The position numbers and the translations under genes are program-made. A stretch of DNA of 64,000 nt from 43-108 sp001915545 (GTDB lineage Bacteria > Bacteroidota > Bacteroidia > Bacteroidales > Bacteroidaceae): assembly GCA_902491215.1 (NCBI GenBank), contig CABUGV010000002.1, forward strand, positions 114,963-178,962. The letters run 5' to 3'. Of this stretch, positions 27,309-37,369 are shown piece by piece. The stretch's first letter is position 1, and each line of letters starts with the position of its first letter. The notes under the pieces were generated by a model. That model did no database searches. It was not told the origin of the DNA and worked only from the letters and a program-made list of their open reading frames with translations.

Positions 27309-28091
27309 TCAGCCTATAAATTTATCAAGGATACAATAGAAAGCTTCTGACGCAAACTTTTCGTTAAATGGAGAATGACCGCATCTGTCCAGTACATTCT
27401 GAACAAATTGCACATGTGCCTCTTTCATCGGCTCTGCTACACCCTCCAAAGGATGCGGATCCATTCTGCCATGTACGAGAACAACAGGACACGAAATCTT
27501 ACTCAGAATATCCATAAGCACCCCTTCGTGTCTCATCGCTGAAGCTTCACCCCACACCGATTCATACATTTTCATATTCATCCCATCGTAAGCACAGTTG
27601 TCCGAAAGGCAATAATTATCAGTAAGTTCAGCGAAATGCTCCAGTTCTTTCATCAATGTATCCGAAACAGAAACTTCGATTGAAGAAAGAAGCTCAATAA
27701 ATCTGGTCCTTTCTTTCTGATTCAATCTTCCGAGACGATTATCCAATATCGCCGGCACATACTTTTCATCAAAGGGTGGACAACCGACCAATATCAATTT
27801 TGACACCATATCTGGATGTTCAACCTCAAACATTATCGACAGCCACGCTCCCCATGAATGACCTATCAGGCAAACAGGAACATCTGTAAAGGAACGGATC
27901 TGAGACAAAAGTTCCTGCTTTAGTTCTTCTATAGTATATTTCGTCTGAATGTACTCCAATACATTATATTTCATAGACAAACGTTCAGCCATCTGGTGAA
28001 GACTGCCTACAGCTCCTGGTCCACCATGCACCAGTACCACATAAGGATTACTGCAATCCTTCTTAACATAATGTACAATACTTTCCATCAA
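27309..28091 (-). CDS. Alpha/beta hydrolase (proline iminopeptidase-like)
   Basis: 260 residues. VHGGPGAVG (the HGGPG oxyanion motif common in proline iminopeptidases), nucleophile Ser in GHSWGAWLS, an acid in VHGRMDPHPL and His in CGHSPF complete the triad. No signal peptide, so cytoplasmic. It starts 24 bp upstream of the stop of the helicase, in the same direction, and could be co-transcribed behind it. Substrate unknown. Confidence 0.82.
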   Translation of the reverse strand: MMESIVHYVKKDCSNPYVVLVHGGPGAVGSLHQMAERLSMKYNVLEYIQTKYTIEELKQELLSQIRSFTDVPVCLIGHSWGAWLSIMFEVEHPDMVSKLILVGCPPFDEKYVPAILDNRLGRLNQKERTRFIELLSSIEVSVSDTLMKELEHFAELTDNYCLSDNCAYDGMNMKMYESVWGEASAMRHEGVLMDILSKISCPVVLVHGRMDPHPLEGVAEPMKEAHVQFVQNVLDRCGHSPFNEKFASEAFYCILDKFIG

Positions 28092-28114
28092 AATAGATCA
28101 TTGAGACTAAGATT

Positions 28115-31100
28115 TCAACCGAAGATTTCGCGCAGTTCTTTATTGCTTAGCTTGCCTATCCAACTTTCTCCAGTGGCAACGGTCATTTCGGCCAAATGTT
28201 TCTTATGCATAATCATATCATTAATACGTTCCTCAAACGTACCCTTTGTTATAAAACGATGCACGGCAACATTTTTCTGCTGTCCAATACGATACGCACG
28301 GTCAGTAGCCTGAGCCTCAACCGCAGGGTTCCACCACAAATCATAATGAATGACATGTGAAGCGGCCGTAAGGTTCAAACCTGTACCTGCAGCTTTAAGC
28401 GATAGGATGAACACTTTATCAGAACGATTGTTTTGGAAACGGTCAACCATCTCTTGGCGCTCTTTTACAGTGCAACCTCCATGATAGAATAATGGACGCT
28501 TTCCGATACGCTCTTCTATAAAACGGACAAGAAGGTCACCCATTTCACGGAACTGAGTGAAAACCAAGACTTTTTCTCCGCTATCTACAATACATTCTAT
28601 ACGTTCAAGCAACAAATCTGTTTTACCGGACAAATCTGCACGAAAATCTCCGTTTTTCAGGAATTGTGCCGGATGATTGCAAATCTGCTTCAACGCAAGA
28701 ATCATTTGAAGGATAAGTCCTTGACGTTTGAAAAGCGATTCATGTTCAGTTGTACTCAAGCCCTCTATCTCTGCCATAGCAAGCTCCAATGTTTTATAAT
28801 ACAAAGCGGCTTGTTCAGGCTTGAGAGATGCATAATCATCGAGTTCAATCTTATCAGGCAAATCAGCAATGATGCTCTTATCTGTCTTCATTCGACGCAT
28901 CATAAAAGGAGCCGTAATCCTACGGAAACGATTTATGCTTTTTGCATCATTATAAATATGTATAGGATTGGCAAAATTCTCTTTAAAAGACTTCAGAGTG
29001 CCCAAATATCCTTTATTGGCATACTCCATAATGCTCCAAAACTCTGTAAGGCGGTTTTCTACAGGTGTTCCGCTGAGTGCAATATGAGCTGAAGCCGGTA
29101 TAGCATGTACAGCCTTGCTCTGTGCCGTATCACTATTCTTGATGTTCTGAGCTTCGTCAATGAACATAAGCGCCCACTTGCGTTTTTTGAGCGCAGCATT
29201 ATCAGAACGCAATACGCCATAGGTTGTAAGCAGAACATCTGCATCGAACTTGTCCAATTCGCGCTTTGTTCCATGATAAACAAAAACAGTCAATGATGGT
29301 GCGAAACGGTTGATTTCGGCCTGCCAATTAGTCAACAGACCTGTAGGCACAACTATAAGTACTTGCTTATTATTCAATACACCTTCTTCTTTTATTTTCA
29401 GAATAAGAGCTATAGATTGCAAAGTCTTGCCAAGTCCCATGTCGTCAGCTAAAATAGAACCGAAACCTATTCGCATGTTACGATACATCCACGAATAGCC
29501 ACGAAGCTGATAAGGTCTCAATGAAGCATTAAGTTCTGCTGGCAACGGTATTATCTCTTGCTGCGCAAGTTCATCTATCAGTTTGCGGACTTCATCTGAA
29601 ATATATACAGGAGCTGAGTTATATTCTTCAGCCAGAGCAACTTGGAGAAGTTGTGCTGGACTCAACCGTTCAGGCTTCAAGAAAGCATCATGCAACTTTT
29701 TCAGCAAGTCTGCATCAATGTACATGTAATGCTGTTTATATTTTATAAGTCCGCCAGCCTCTTTATGCAATTTACTGAATTCACCCAAAGTTACAACATC
29801 ATCACCTAAAGCCACAGCCCAATTAAAATCAAAGAAATCGCTTAAACTCAAGAATCCGTTCTCCGAATTAGGCTTACGTTTGATAGACATTGACACTTTT
29901 GGACGTATAAGTTCCTGCAATGATTTAGGCATAAAGACTTTTATGTCCAACATACGGACAACAGGAACAATGTTCATCAAAAAAGGAACAAAAGTCTCTT
30001 CTGTATAATGTATAGGACGCCTTGCTCCACACTTTATATATTCGTTCACTTCTTTCAGGAGTCCGGATATAAGCGTAAAACTGCGCAATACACGGAATTT
30101 CTCAAACTTATATGACGATGAACCAAGAATTTCAGTAAGAGAAATTATATGCGGAGATTTCTCGCGCTTATCTTCAACCCCGATGTACATATCGAAGCCT
30201 CCATACGTGCTTTCTTCAATAGAGAAAACAGGTCGATAGTCTGTAGAAGACAAAGTATATGACGAGGTCCACGATTTAATACCGCCAGGTATCTCTGTCT
30301 CACCTACTCCATTAAATGAAAAATGAGATCCCTTGAAGAAATAAGATGCCAATGCGGAAATTTCTTTCACTGAAGAAAGATTCTTAACCAGCTCATTCAA
30401 GAAAAACGAAACCGCCCATTCTCCAGAATCATAAATGTATTCAGACTTATCAATTTCACAATCTGCCGAACATGCCACTACCAGACCGTCAGGTATACCT
30501 GCATCAAGATTTGTCATTACATCATGTACCTGAGAATCAATATATGCAGGTATCCAGCGCAATGCATAAGTATTATCTGACAGCCTTATTGACTGCGGAG
30601 CAATGGCATCCAGCGCCAAAAGATGTACAGCACACATCAGACACTGATAAAGAGCTATGACAGAAGGATGATAATCCTGAAGAAAGTCTGGATTTATCCG
30701 AAGCAAAGCTGACGGCAATGTATCAATATCATAAATAATACGTTTTGCAGAATCATTAGAAGAAAATACATTCTTTACTGTCCAATGCAAATTAAAGTCA
30801 AAACACAAAGAAAATTCATCATCAACACTAATATCCGGCAAATCCGAAGTATGTGCTGGGAACAAATCCGATATACCAATTTTACCGGATAAAAATCTTT
30901 GGACTTTCTTCTTTATGCGTTTAAGCTCGTCAACATATATATCTTTAAAATTACTCTTCGGGAAAAATGGAGGATTGTCAGAGAGCAACATAAACATAGC
31001 ATCAGACTTATCCGTCAGCAATGAAAAATCTATACGCTTATAAGCTGGAATATTCTTGGGAATGCTCTTTTCAGACTTAACATGCACAATGTTCTCTATA

Positions 31101-31651
31101 CCCATAACCGAAACATCCTGCTGAATACTATCAACATCAACGCCACGTTTTCTCAGTTCTGCCAACAAATCAACATTGTGCATCAAGAACGCAATGAACG
31201 GATTATTGTCGATTTCACGACTGAACATGTATACAACAGCTGCAAGATGCTTGCATGGCACAGCCCAGTCAGGGCAACTGCACTTCATACGCAAGTCGCT
31301 CCATCGTTCTGGAAAAATCTTAAGATTGCATTCTTTTGCAATAGTAAGTATTTCAGGATCAAGCACACGATTAACAAGACTTGAAATCAACTCTGGATGC
31401 GCCATCAATCTGTCCATCAGCACGTTGACTTCAGACTCTGTAAATGCCGGAACACTTATACTTACACTATATGGACGATAGGAATGACCTAAAACCTTTG
31501 CTTTTATTCTATTGCCAACCAACTTTATCTCTTCAACATATCCATTGCGAGCGTATGTAGCTCCTCTAGGTATGCGATTTTCACAATCTATGTGTGTCAA
31601 GGAACGTAACCATTCGTTGCCCCACCATGTCAGTCCGAATTTTTTTGCCAT
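28115..31651 (-). CDS. SNF2-family helicase with SWIM zinc finger
   Basis: 1178 residues. A SWIM finger at about 125-150 (MKCSCPDWAVPCKHLAAVVYM: C-x-C...C-x-H) is followed by a long middle region, then the SNF2 ATPase: LADDMGLGKTLQSIALIL (Walker A), FIDEAQNIKN (Walker B, DEAQ), ALSGTPVENRL, and the C-terminal lobe with VFTQFREMGDLLVRF and ATDRAYRIGQQKNV. Such proteins translocate on DNA and remodel bound proteins, including RNA polymerase in the RapA branch. The gene stands alone with its own -7 box. The N-terminal ~100 residues resemble other SWIM-SNF2 proteins (SIXSV..). Role not further defined. Confidence 0.92.
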   Translation of the reverse strand: MAKKFGLTWWGNEWLRSLTHIDCENRIPRGATYARNGYVEEIKLVGNRIKAKVLGHSYRPYSVSISVPAFTESEVNVLMDRLMAHPELISSLVNRVLDPEILTIAKECNLKIFPERWSDLRMKCSCPDWAVPCKHLAAVVYMFSREIDNNPFIAFLMHNVDLLAELRKRGVDVDSIQQDVSVMGIENIVHVKSEKSIPKNIPAYKRIDFSLLTDKSDAMFMLLSDNPPFFPKSNFKDIYVDELKRIKKKVQRFLSGKIGISDLFPAHTSDLPDISVDDEFSLCFDFNLHWTVKNVFSSNDSAKRIIYDIDTLPSALLRINPDFLQDYHPSVIALYQCLMCAVHLLALDAIAPQSIRLSDNTYALRWIPAYIDSQVHDVMTNLDAGIPDGLVVACSADCEIDKSEYIYDSGEWAVSFFLNELVKNLSSVKEISALASYFFKGSHFSFNGVGETEIPGGIKSWTSSYTLSSTDYRPVFSIEESTYGGFDMYIGVEDKREKSPHIISLTEILGSSSYKFEKFRVLRSFTLISGLLKEVNEYIKCGARRPIHYTEETFVPFLMNIVPVVRMLDIKVFMPKSLQELIRPKVSMSIKRKPNSENGFLSLSDFFDFNWAVALGDDVVTLGEFSKLHKEAGGLIKYKQHYMYIDADLLKKLHDAFLKPERLSPAQLLQVALAEEYNSAPVYISDEVRKLIDELAQQEIIPLPAELNASLRPYQLRGYSWMYRNMRIGFGSILADDMGLGKTLQSIALILKIKEEGVLNNKQVLIVVPTGLLTNWQAEINRFAPSLTVFVYHGTKRELDKFDADVLLTTYGVLRSDNAALKKRKWALMFIDEAQNIKNSDTAQSKAVHAIPASAHIALSGTPVENRLTEFWSIMEYANKGYLGTLKSFKENFANPIHIYNDAKSINRFRRITAPFMMRRMKTDKSIIADLPDKIELDDYASLKPEQAALYYKTLELAMAEIEGLSTTEHESLFKRQGLILQMILALKQICNHPAQFLKNGDFRADLSGKTDLLLERIECIVDSGEKVLVFTQFREMGDLLVRFIEERIGKRPLFYHGGCTVKERQEMVDRFQNNRSDKVFILSLKAAGTGLNLTAASHVIHYDLWWNPAVEAQATDRAYRIGQQKNVAVHRFITKGTFEERINDMIMHKKHLAEMTVATGESWIGKLSNKELREIFG

Positions 31652-31711
31652 TTTGCCCTACTCTAAACAGTAATTCTTTCACTCAATCCTTAAATATCAG
31701 AAATGAAGTTA

Positions 31712-31719
31712 CAAATATA
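31712..31719 (-). promoter_or_regulatory. -7 box TATATTTG for the SNF2 helicase
   Basis: The minus strand reads TATATTTG, 60 bp before the helicase start. Confidence 0.45.
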
Positions 31720-31726
31720 AAATATT

Positions 31727-32404
31727 TCACACAGTCTTTATAACGTCACTAGCCCATTCCATCAACACAGAGCTGAAATGTTCAAACGATTCGGTGTCAT
31801 CGCATGCCTTTATTTTTTTGGCAATTTCCATGATGGTTTTGTCGTGAGATACAACTGTTTTTTCCAAACTTGCCATCGACGGAACATAAGCTCCTGTGCA
31901 CAGCAAATGTTTCAAACGTACAGTAAAACGAGCCATCTTATACAGCGAGACCAAATTTTCGTAAGAGCGGGCATGAAGAAAATTGTGTGAACAGGCATGA
32001 TAAAGATTGCATGCTCCTGCAAGAACAGCTCTGCGTACATCATTCACAGAAATAAGTTTGCGCAATTTGTCCAGACTTCCAATTATAGGAACAGTATCAA
32101 GCACAAGACTAAGCAGGTCGGATTTCTCCCAATTATGAAGCTCGTCTACTCCGGAAACAAATCCGCATATACGCTCATGGCATTCCATACTGTCGATCAT
32201 AGACCTATAAACTTTCAGGTCATCAAAACTGACAGCATCAAGAATCACCACTACATCAATATCGCTTTCAGGTGTTGATTCGCCACGTCCGTAACTGCCC
32301 TGCAGACCAAAAAACACCAAACGTGAACCGAAAATCTCTACAAGCCTCTCTTCAAAATTCTTTATCCAAACTTTTATATCAAATGTGCATTCCATAAAAT
32401 CCAT
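31727..32404 (-). CDS. Nucleotidyltransferase-domain protein
   Basis: About 225 residues if started at ATG 32404 (ATG 32395 is also possible; the frame is open to a TTG at 32452). The N terminus has the Pol-beta-type motif GLQGSYGRGESTPESDIDVVVIL: the GS motif and the D-x-D pair that binds metal and nucleotide. The rest is helical (LARARS-like substrate domain). It resembles minimal nucleotidyltransferases of the aminoglycoside-nucleotidyltransferase group and of HEPN-MNT modules, but no separate HEPN gene is adjacent. Function unknown. Confidence 0.7.
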   Translation of the reverse strand: MDFMECTFDIKVWIKNFEERLVEIFGSRLVFFGLQGSYGRGESTPESDIDVVVILDAVSFDDLKVYRSMIDSMECHERICGFVSGVDELHNWEKSDLLSLVLDTVPIIGSLDKLRKLISVNDVRRAVLAGACNLYHACSHNFLHARSYENLVSLYKMARFTVRLKHLLCTGAYVPSMASLEKTVVSHDKTIMEIAKKIKACDDTESFEHFSSVLMEWASDVIKTV

Positions 32405-32416
32405 CAAGTTACAGCA

Positions 32417-32424
32417 CAAAAATA
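32417..32424 (-). promoter_or_regulatory. -7 box TATTTTTG for the nucleotidyltransferase
   Basis: The minus strand reads TATTTTTG, 12-21 bp before the candidate ATG codons. This supports a start at 32404 or 32395 rather than the TTG at 32452. Confidence 0.4.
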
Positions 32425-32452
32425 CAAAACTTATATTCTCTTCAGAAGACAA

Positions 32453-33847
32453 TTATCGTCTATTTTCCGTCCCAGCCTTACGCGGGTTGACAAACTGCTG
32501 CGATACTCTGGAAAAGCTGGACACAACAGCCAAAAGAGCTATCAAGGCTCCTGCAAGCAGACAATAACGCGAACCGGTTGTGTGCGGTATGAGCGAAAAA
32601 ACTATAGCCACACCTGTCGTTCCGACTGTCTGACCTATCAAACGCGCCATTCCCAACATGCCGCTCGCTCCACCGCTACGGTTTACTGGTGCTGAAGAAA
32701 CGATTGTCAAGTTGTTCGGTGTCTGAAAAAGTCCGAACCCGGCACCGCAAAGCATGATACGCCAAAACAAATCTTTGACGGTAGCCCCTTCCGGAAGGAA
32801 AAACATAAGGAACAGACCGCATGAAAACAGACTCATGCCTACAGCGCCCAGTATGCCGGGATGGATATGTTCCACCAGACGTCCGGCAAGCGGTGCCACC
32901 ACCAGCGTAGCCAAAGGCCAAGGAGTTATGAGCAGCCCAGTCTCGATAGGACTGAAATGCATTGTATCCTGAAGGAAGAACGGCAAAGAAACCATAGCCA
33001 GCATCTGCGCCATAAACGAACATATAGAAGTAAGGATTGAAAGCGTGAAAATAGGTATGCGCAGCAAATCCACCGGAAGCATCGGCGTCATGCGGTGTTT
33101 GGCTGCATAAAGCTGACGGCGCAGATAGAACCATCCGATGAAAACAAATGCCAAGAAAGACAAAAAGACTACCCAACGACGCTCGTGATGTGCTATGCCT
33201 TCGAGAGAATATATCATACATCCAAACGTAAGTGCATTGCCCACACAGCTCCACCAATCTATCCTGCGTTCAGAAACATGCGGATTGAGCGGAAGCAGAC
33301 GACGCCCCAAACAGAAAGCAATTATTCCCAATGGAATATTTATGGCAAAGAGCCAATGCCAAGTAAGTTTTGAAAGTATGAATCCGGCAACAGTAGGTCC
33401 AGCGGCTGTACTGACAGCCACGGCCATAGCATTCAGGCTCATCCCGCGTCCCAAAATCCTAGGCGGATAAATCAATCTAATCAAAGCAGTATTCACACCC
33501 ATCACACAGGCGGCGCCAATGCCTTGCAGTATGCGTGAAGCTATCAGCATCGGAAAATTTACAGAACATGCACAAAGTGCAGAAGCTCCGGTAAAGACAG
33601 AAATGCCTGTCAGAAAAACCTTCTTATAGCCGATTATATCTCCCAGTGATGCTGATATAAGAAGAAACATCATTATGACCATCTGATACACATTGACTAT
33701 CCAAATAGACGTATCAGGCGCCACATTGAACTCCTTTGTCAGTGACGGAAGCGCCACATTAATTATTGTTCCATCAAGAACCGACATGACTATTGCGATT
33801 ATCACGCAAGTCGCCATGAGGTATTGTTTGGGTATCCTTTTAAACAT
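32453..33847 (-). CDS. MFS drug efflux transporter, DHA2 (EmrB/QacA) family
   Basis: 464 residues from ATG 33847 (MFKRIPKQYL); an in-frame ATG 39 bp upstream adds an unlikely leader. The hallmark first-helix motif VLDGTIINVALPSL, motif A region GDIIGYKKVFL and motif C-like GPTVAGFI are clear, with about 12-14 helices. Proton-driven export of hydrophobic drugs is the family function. It lies between the nucleotidyltransferase and the DUF2007 gene on the same strand. Confidence 0.88.
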   Translation of the reverse strand: MFKRIPKQYLMATCVIIAIVMSVLDGTIINVALPSLTKEFNVAPDTSIWIVNVYQMVIMMFLLISASLGDIIGYKKVFLTGISVFTGASALCACSVNFPMLIASRILQGIGAACVMGVNTALIRLIYPPRILGRGMSLNAMAVAVSTAAGPTVAGFILSKLTWHWLFAINIPLGIIAFCLGRRLLPLNPHVSERRIDWWSCVGNALTFGCMIYSLEGIAHHERRWVVFLSFLAFVFIGWFYLRRQLYAAKHRMTPMLPVDLLRIPIFTLSILTSICSFMAQMLAMVSLPFFLQDTMHFSPIETGLLITPWPLATLVVAPLAGRLVEHIHPGILGAVGMSLFSCGLFLMFFLPEGATVKDLFWRIMLCGAGFGLFQTPNNLTIVSSAPVNRSGGASGMLGMARLIGQTVGTTGVAIVFSLIPHTTGSRYCLLAGALIALLAVVSSFSRVSQQFVNPRKAGTENRR

Positions 33848-33934
33848 AACAAACCTTAACTTCAAATTTATCTGCAAATCACGCAATCGGTATCACCTGC
33901 GCCACAAACAGACAGATGACGCAGATTGTGCAGT

Positions 33935-34168
33935 TCACGTCGTACCTCGGCTTTCCTTGAACCGTTCAAGTATTTCAAGCCCTTTTGCAATGTCGGCCTC
34001 GAAAACCATAACCTTGATCAGCGAAGCCGACACAATTATAGGAGCATAACAGCTGCATGCTGTATTTGTAAGAAAGCAGGCTACGCCCTCATCCTTAAGA
34101 ATCGTTTCGAGCAATTGGCATTCCCAAAGTTCTCCACGATACAATTCTACAATTCGTCCCTTATCCAT
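33935..34168 (-). CDS. DUF2007-type small signal-transduction-like protein
   Basis: 77 residues from ATG 34168 (MDKGRIVELYRGELWECQLL); an upstream ATG at 34198 would add ten residues. The pattern 'VELY.GE.WECQL....L...GI.CFL.N' and the ferredoxin-like fold length fit the DUF2007 family of putative prokaryotic signal-transducing proteins. It follows the beta-helix protein gene by a few bases, so it may share its transcript. No partner is evident. Confidence 0.7.
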   Translation of the reverse strand: MDKGRIVELYRGELWECQLLETILKDEGVACFLTNTACSCYAPIIVSASLIKVMVFEADIAKGLEILERFKESRGTT

Positions 34169-34202
34169 AAAATCATCATGGTTGAATGATGCATTCATTC
34201 CG

Positions 34203-36152
34203 TCACGACCTTCTGCATGGAATATCCCATACTTCCGTCAATCCGTCTTTTTCCAATCTGATTCTTACACGTGTCTCCACAAGCTCTTCTTCCATTCCTT
34301 TCGTGTCCATCTTCAGATGCAGACGCTTCAATTTCCCGTCAAGGTCGACTGTACATACAGTCTTTCCGTCACCGTTGACGAAAGACATTGTTCCTGCAAT
34401 GGAATCAGGCAGAGCCTCACGCAGATCCATCACCACACCTGCACCGTCATCGGCCCAAACAGCCTCATCAGGAAATACAAGTCTGGCCCAAATCAGTTCT
34501 GAAATAACACGTGCCTTGCTTTTCACGTCAGTACCGTCTGCACCAGAAGCAAATGTATTTGTTCCGCCCATCTCAAAGGCACCAATGTCAATAGATCCAT
34601 CATTCACTACATTTCCATAAAAATCCCTTCCACCATTGTCGTGTATGAATTTTCCGGCATTGATACATGGAGATTCCTTCTGCAATTTATATCCGGACAA
34701 AGTTTTAAGTCCACGTCCACCTGTACCTGGAGCAACAAACATAGGATCTGCACAAATAGCTTCAGGATCGTCAGGAATTCCATTTTTCCACGGTCCGAAA
34801 TAGCAGTTGCGCTGGAACAGTGTACCTGACGGCAAGTTCGGTTTTATGTTCTCCTCATATATTCTGCTTTCCGTCAAACCGTGCGAGTAGACTGTACGGA
34901 AACGTCCCTGTCCTGTGGCATAAAATATATTATTATAGAAAACAGCACCAAGATCCTCAGGACGCTTCTCATTATCATTTCCACAGAAGAAATCTATATC
35001 TCCTGTGTTTCTGTCGAGATAGAAAACGTTGTTGTAGAAAACGTTGCCTTCAGACAATGGCCCCTGAATCTGCACAAGATGCGTCTTGTCGTTCTCGCTT
35101 ATGTTGTATCGGGTTATGTTTCCTGAAATGTTGTACATCAACAGCATCAATCCGTGATTGTTACGGCTGTAGTTGTACTGTGCCACACATCTGTTGCAGT
35201 TGAAATCAAAATCGTAGGCAAATCCGTCGCCGTTGAATTTCTCTCGTCCCGTATCATACACCTCGTTGAACTGCATGATGGTTTCTTCGGCATCCTGAAT
35301 CCACACCGCAGCCGTATGAGGCCACCATCCTTTGCTCCCTGGCAAATCCGGATGTCCGGAACGCATACACGACTCGTGCACCTCGTTGAACTCAATGAGA
35401 CCACGGTATGTGCCGTTCACAAAAATACCGTCACCGCCGGTATTTTCAATATAGTTTCTGCGGACAACGACATTATCTCTTGCGCCCCAGCTGATTATTC
35501 CGCATTTGTCGAAACGCTCAATGCGGTTGTTCTCTATCAGCACATCATTGATGGTACTCTTTCGGCCTCCTTCAGTTTCATTTCCACTGCGGACAAAATG
35601 CACCAATATTGCACAACTGAAATATCCGCTGTACTCCGTGTCACCACCCATCTGTCCCCAGATGTCATGTATATAACAGTTCCTTACAACGATATGCCTC
35701 ATGTCCACGCCTTGCGCACTGGCTTTGGCCACAATGCCCTGGCGCCCCACTCCAAGCTTAGGCGGTGCACCGCTGGTAACCTCCATTCCGTCGATTTCCC
35801 ACCACGAGACATCGCGCAGCATTATTCCTGCTCCTTCAGCATCGCCGATATTTATTACAGGCCGTCCATCCGATGTCTTTCCGTAAGAAGAAAGCACAAT
35901 CGGCCGCCCCTCGCTTCCAGAGCCCTTAAGCTTCAGCTGGCCTTTCCATACACAGCCTTTTTCAAAAAGAATGCTGTCGCCGGGCATGAAAACATGTCCG
36001 TTTACTTTCTCCAGCGTTCGCCAAGCTTCAGTCTGCGAAAGTCCGCTTGCACTGTCATCGCCCGTTTGCGAGACAAAGTAGGTTTTATTCTGCGCCATAC
36101 CGCCAATAGAGAAGATGGCAGAAAAGACGAACGTCAAAACTTTTATTTTCAT
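34203..36152 (-). CDS. Secreted right-handed beta-helix protein (polysaccharide-active)
   Basis: 649 residues with a signal peptide (VLTFVFSAIFSIGGMAQ). It begins like many Bacteroidota pectate-lyase-type proteins (FVSQTGDDSASGLSQTEAWRTLEKVN). The body is made of beta-helix rungs rich in Asn and aromatic residues (VIENNRIERFDKCGIISWGARDNVVVRRNYIENTGGDGIFVNG and following, read in parts). The C-terminal 100 residues form a separate beta domain. It is next to a GH43 enzyme on the same strand, which suggests plant-polysaccharide (pectin/arabinan side-chain) breakdown, but the exact lyase or hydrolase family cannot be fixed. Long ORFs on the opposite strand here (35154-36167 and others) are shadows. 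Confidence 0.78.
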   Translation of the reverse strand: MKIKVLTFVFSAIFSIGGMAQNKTYFVSQTGDDSASGLSQTEAWRTLEKVNGHVFMPGDSILFEKGCVWKGQLKLKGSGSEGRPIVLSSYGKTSDGRPVINIGDAEGAGIMLRDVSWWEIDGMEVTSGAPPKLGVGRQGIVAKASAQGVDMRHIVVRNCYIHDIWGQMGGDTEYSGYFSCAILVHFVRSGNETEGGRKSTINDVLIENNRIERFDKCGIISWGARDNVVVRRNYIENTGGDGIFVNGTYRGLIEFNEVHESCMRSGHPDLPGSKGWWPHTAAVWIQDAEETIMQFNEVYDTGREKFNGDGFAYDFDFNCNRCVAQYNYSRNNHGLMLLMYNISGNITRYNISENDKTHLVQIQGPLSEGNVFYNNVFYLDRNTGDIDFFCGNDNEKRPEDLGAVFYNNIFYATGQGRFRTVYSHGLTESRIYEENIKPNLPSGTLFQRNCYFGPWKNGIPDDPEAICADPMFVAPGTGGRGLKTLSGYKLQKESPCINAGKFIHDNGGRDFYGNVVNDGSIDIGAFEMGGTNTFASGADGTDVKSKARVISELIWARLVFPDEAVWADDGAGVVMDLREALPDSIAGTMSFVNGDGKTVCTVDLDGKLKRLHLKMDTKGMEEELVETRVRIRLEKDGLTEVWDIPCRRS

Positions 36153-36189
36153 ATCAAGAAGGTTTAGCTGTCTGAAATCAATATTGTAT

Positions 36190-37188
36190 TCAAGGACGAT
36201 ATTCCTTGCCTACTTCAAGCTTGTCTCCCGAAAGGTCAACTTCAAACAAATGCGGTATACGCAAATAGTGTCCGTTAATATTCTTGTGGCTGTGCACCGA
36301 CATAAGCCATTTTCCGTCGAGCGTGCGGAACAACATGCCGTGTCCGAAATTAGGCGGAGTTATAGGATTCTTCTCATGCACCCACGGACCGTCCAGCGTG
36401 CCGCTTTCCGAATAGGCCACACCCTGTGTATAAACATCGCCAATCCAGCTTGTCCATATCATGCCCAGACGTCCTGTGCCGGTACGGAAAAGGTATGGTC
36501 CGTCAGTCACCATGTTCGGCTTCACACTTCCATCTCGCGTACTCTCCCTGCTCCACGGACAAGAGCTGGCCCTGAACATCAGCTTGCCTTCGCCCACCGA
36601 ACCGCTCAAATCCGGCTTAAGTTCAATTTTCTCAATCGTACCATCGAAATTCTGCAGCCATTCGTAGCAATATACCATGTATGGTTTCCCGTCAGAATCG
36701 ACCCAGAATGTGCCGTCAAGCGTAGGTTTGTCGGCCGGAAGATAAGTTGCATCGCCCTTCATCATGTAAGGTCCGCCTGGGGCATCGCTGACCAGCACAT
36801 GACTGGCACGTCGCGGTATGTCGTTTCCACGATAGCGGTCTATGATGACATCACTGTTTGTAAACGTTGCAAAATAATAGTACTTGCCCTTGTACTCATG
36901 AAGCTCTGCGGCCCATATCATGGGATGCGCTCCCGTCCAGGAAGTAGAATCGACCTTCACAACATCATAAGGCCCCGACCACAAGCGCAGATCCTTGCTT
37001 TTCCACATTTTCCCGCCGGTACCGGTCATGTAATACATCGACGTCGACTTGTCGGCCAATATTGCAGGATCGCTCAATCTTATCGAATCCAAAGGTACAT
37101 TCTCACGTATTTTTCCTAAAGTCCTCTGTGCATTGGCTGACATAACGAACATAAACGCCGTTGCGGCCAAAACGAGATTTCTATTCAT
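36190..37188 (-). CDS. Glycoside hydrolase family 43-like protein
   Basis: 332 residues with a signal peptide (LVLAATAFMFVMSANAQ). Five-bladed propeller signatures: LSDPAILADKSTSMYYMTGTGG (catalytic base Asp in DPAI), WAAELHEYKGKYYYFATF, DGTFWVDSDGKPYMVYC and GHGMLFRTLDGKWLMSVHSH. GH43 enzymes are mostly arabinosidases and xylosidases acting on plant cell-wall arabinan or xylan. It is 38 bp upstream of the beta-helix gene, so the two are probably one operon. No SusC/SusD pair is nearby. Confidence 0.87.
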   Translation of the reverse strand: MNRNLVLAATAFMFVMSANAQRTLGKIRENVPLDSIRLSDPAILADKSTSMYYMTGTGGKMWKSKDLRLWSGPYDVVKVDSTSWTGAHPMIWAAELHEYKGKYYYFATFTNSDVIIDRYRGNDIPRRASHVLVSDAPGGPYMMKGDATYLPADKPTLDGTFWVDSDGKPYMVYCYEWLQNFDGTIEKIELKPDLSGSVGEGKLMFRASSCPWSRESTRDGSVKPNMVTDGPYLFRTGTGRLGMIWTSWIGDVYTQGVAYSESGTLDGPWVHEKNPITPPNFGHGMLFRTLDGKWLMSVHSHKNINGHYLRIPHLFEVDLSGDKLEVGKEYRP

Positions 37189-37369
37189 GGTATTCTGAAT
37201 TTTTGGTTAAACAAAAAAATTATTATGCAAGTATAGGAAAAAATATCGGACTTCGCAGAATGCACTGCATGCAAAAGCCTGTCAAAGAGCAAATATGCAG
37301 CAATCAAACAAAAAAAGTCGGCAGAATGACAACTCCACCGGCTATTTCTATAGTTTGAATATTCCTTTT

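Noticed and set aside
32405..32452. TTG start for the nucleotidyltransferase
   Set aside because: A promoter-like TATTTTTG lies inside that extension, so an ATG downstream is more likely.
35154..37119. Long plus-strand ORFs (about 334-337 residues) opposite the beta-helix and GH43 genes
   Set aside because: They are open only because of the base composition of the real genes and resemble no protein.
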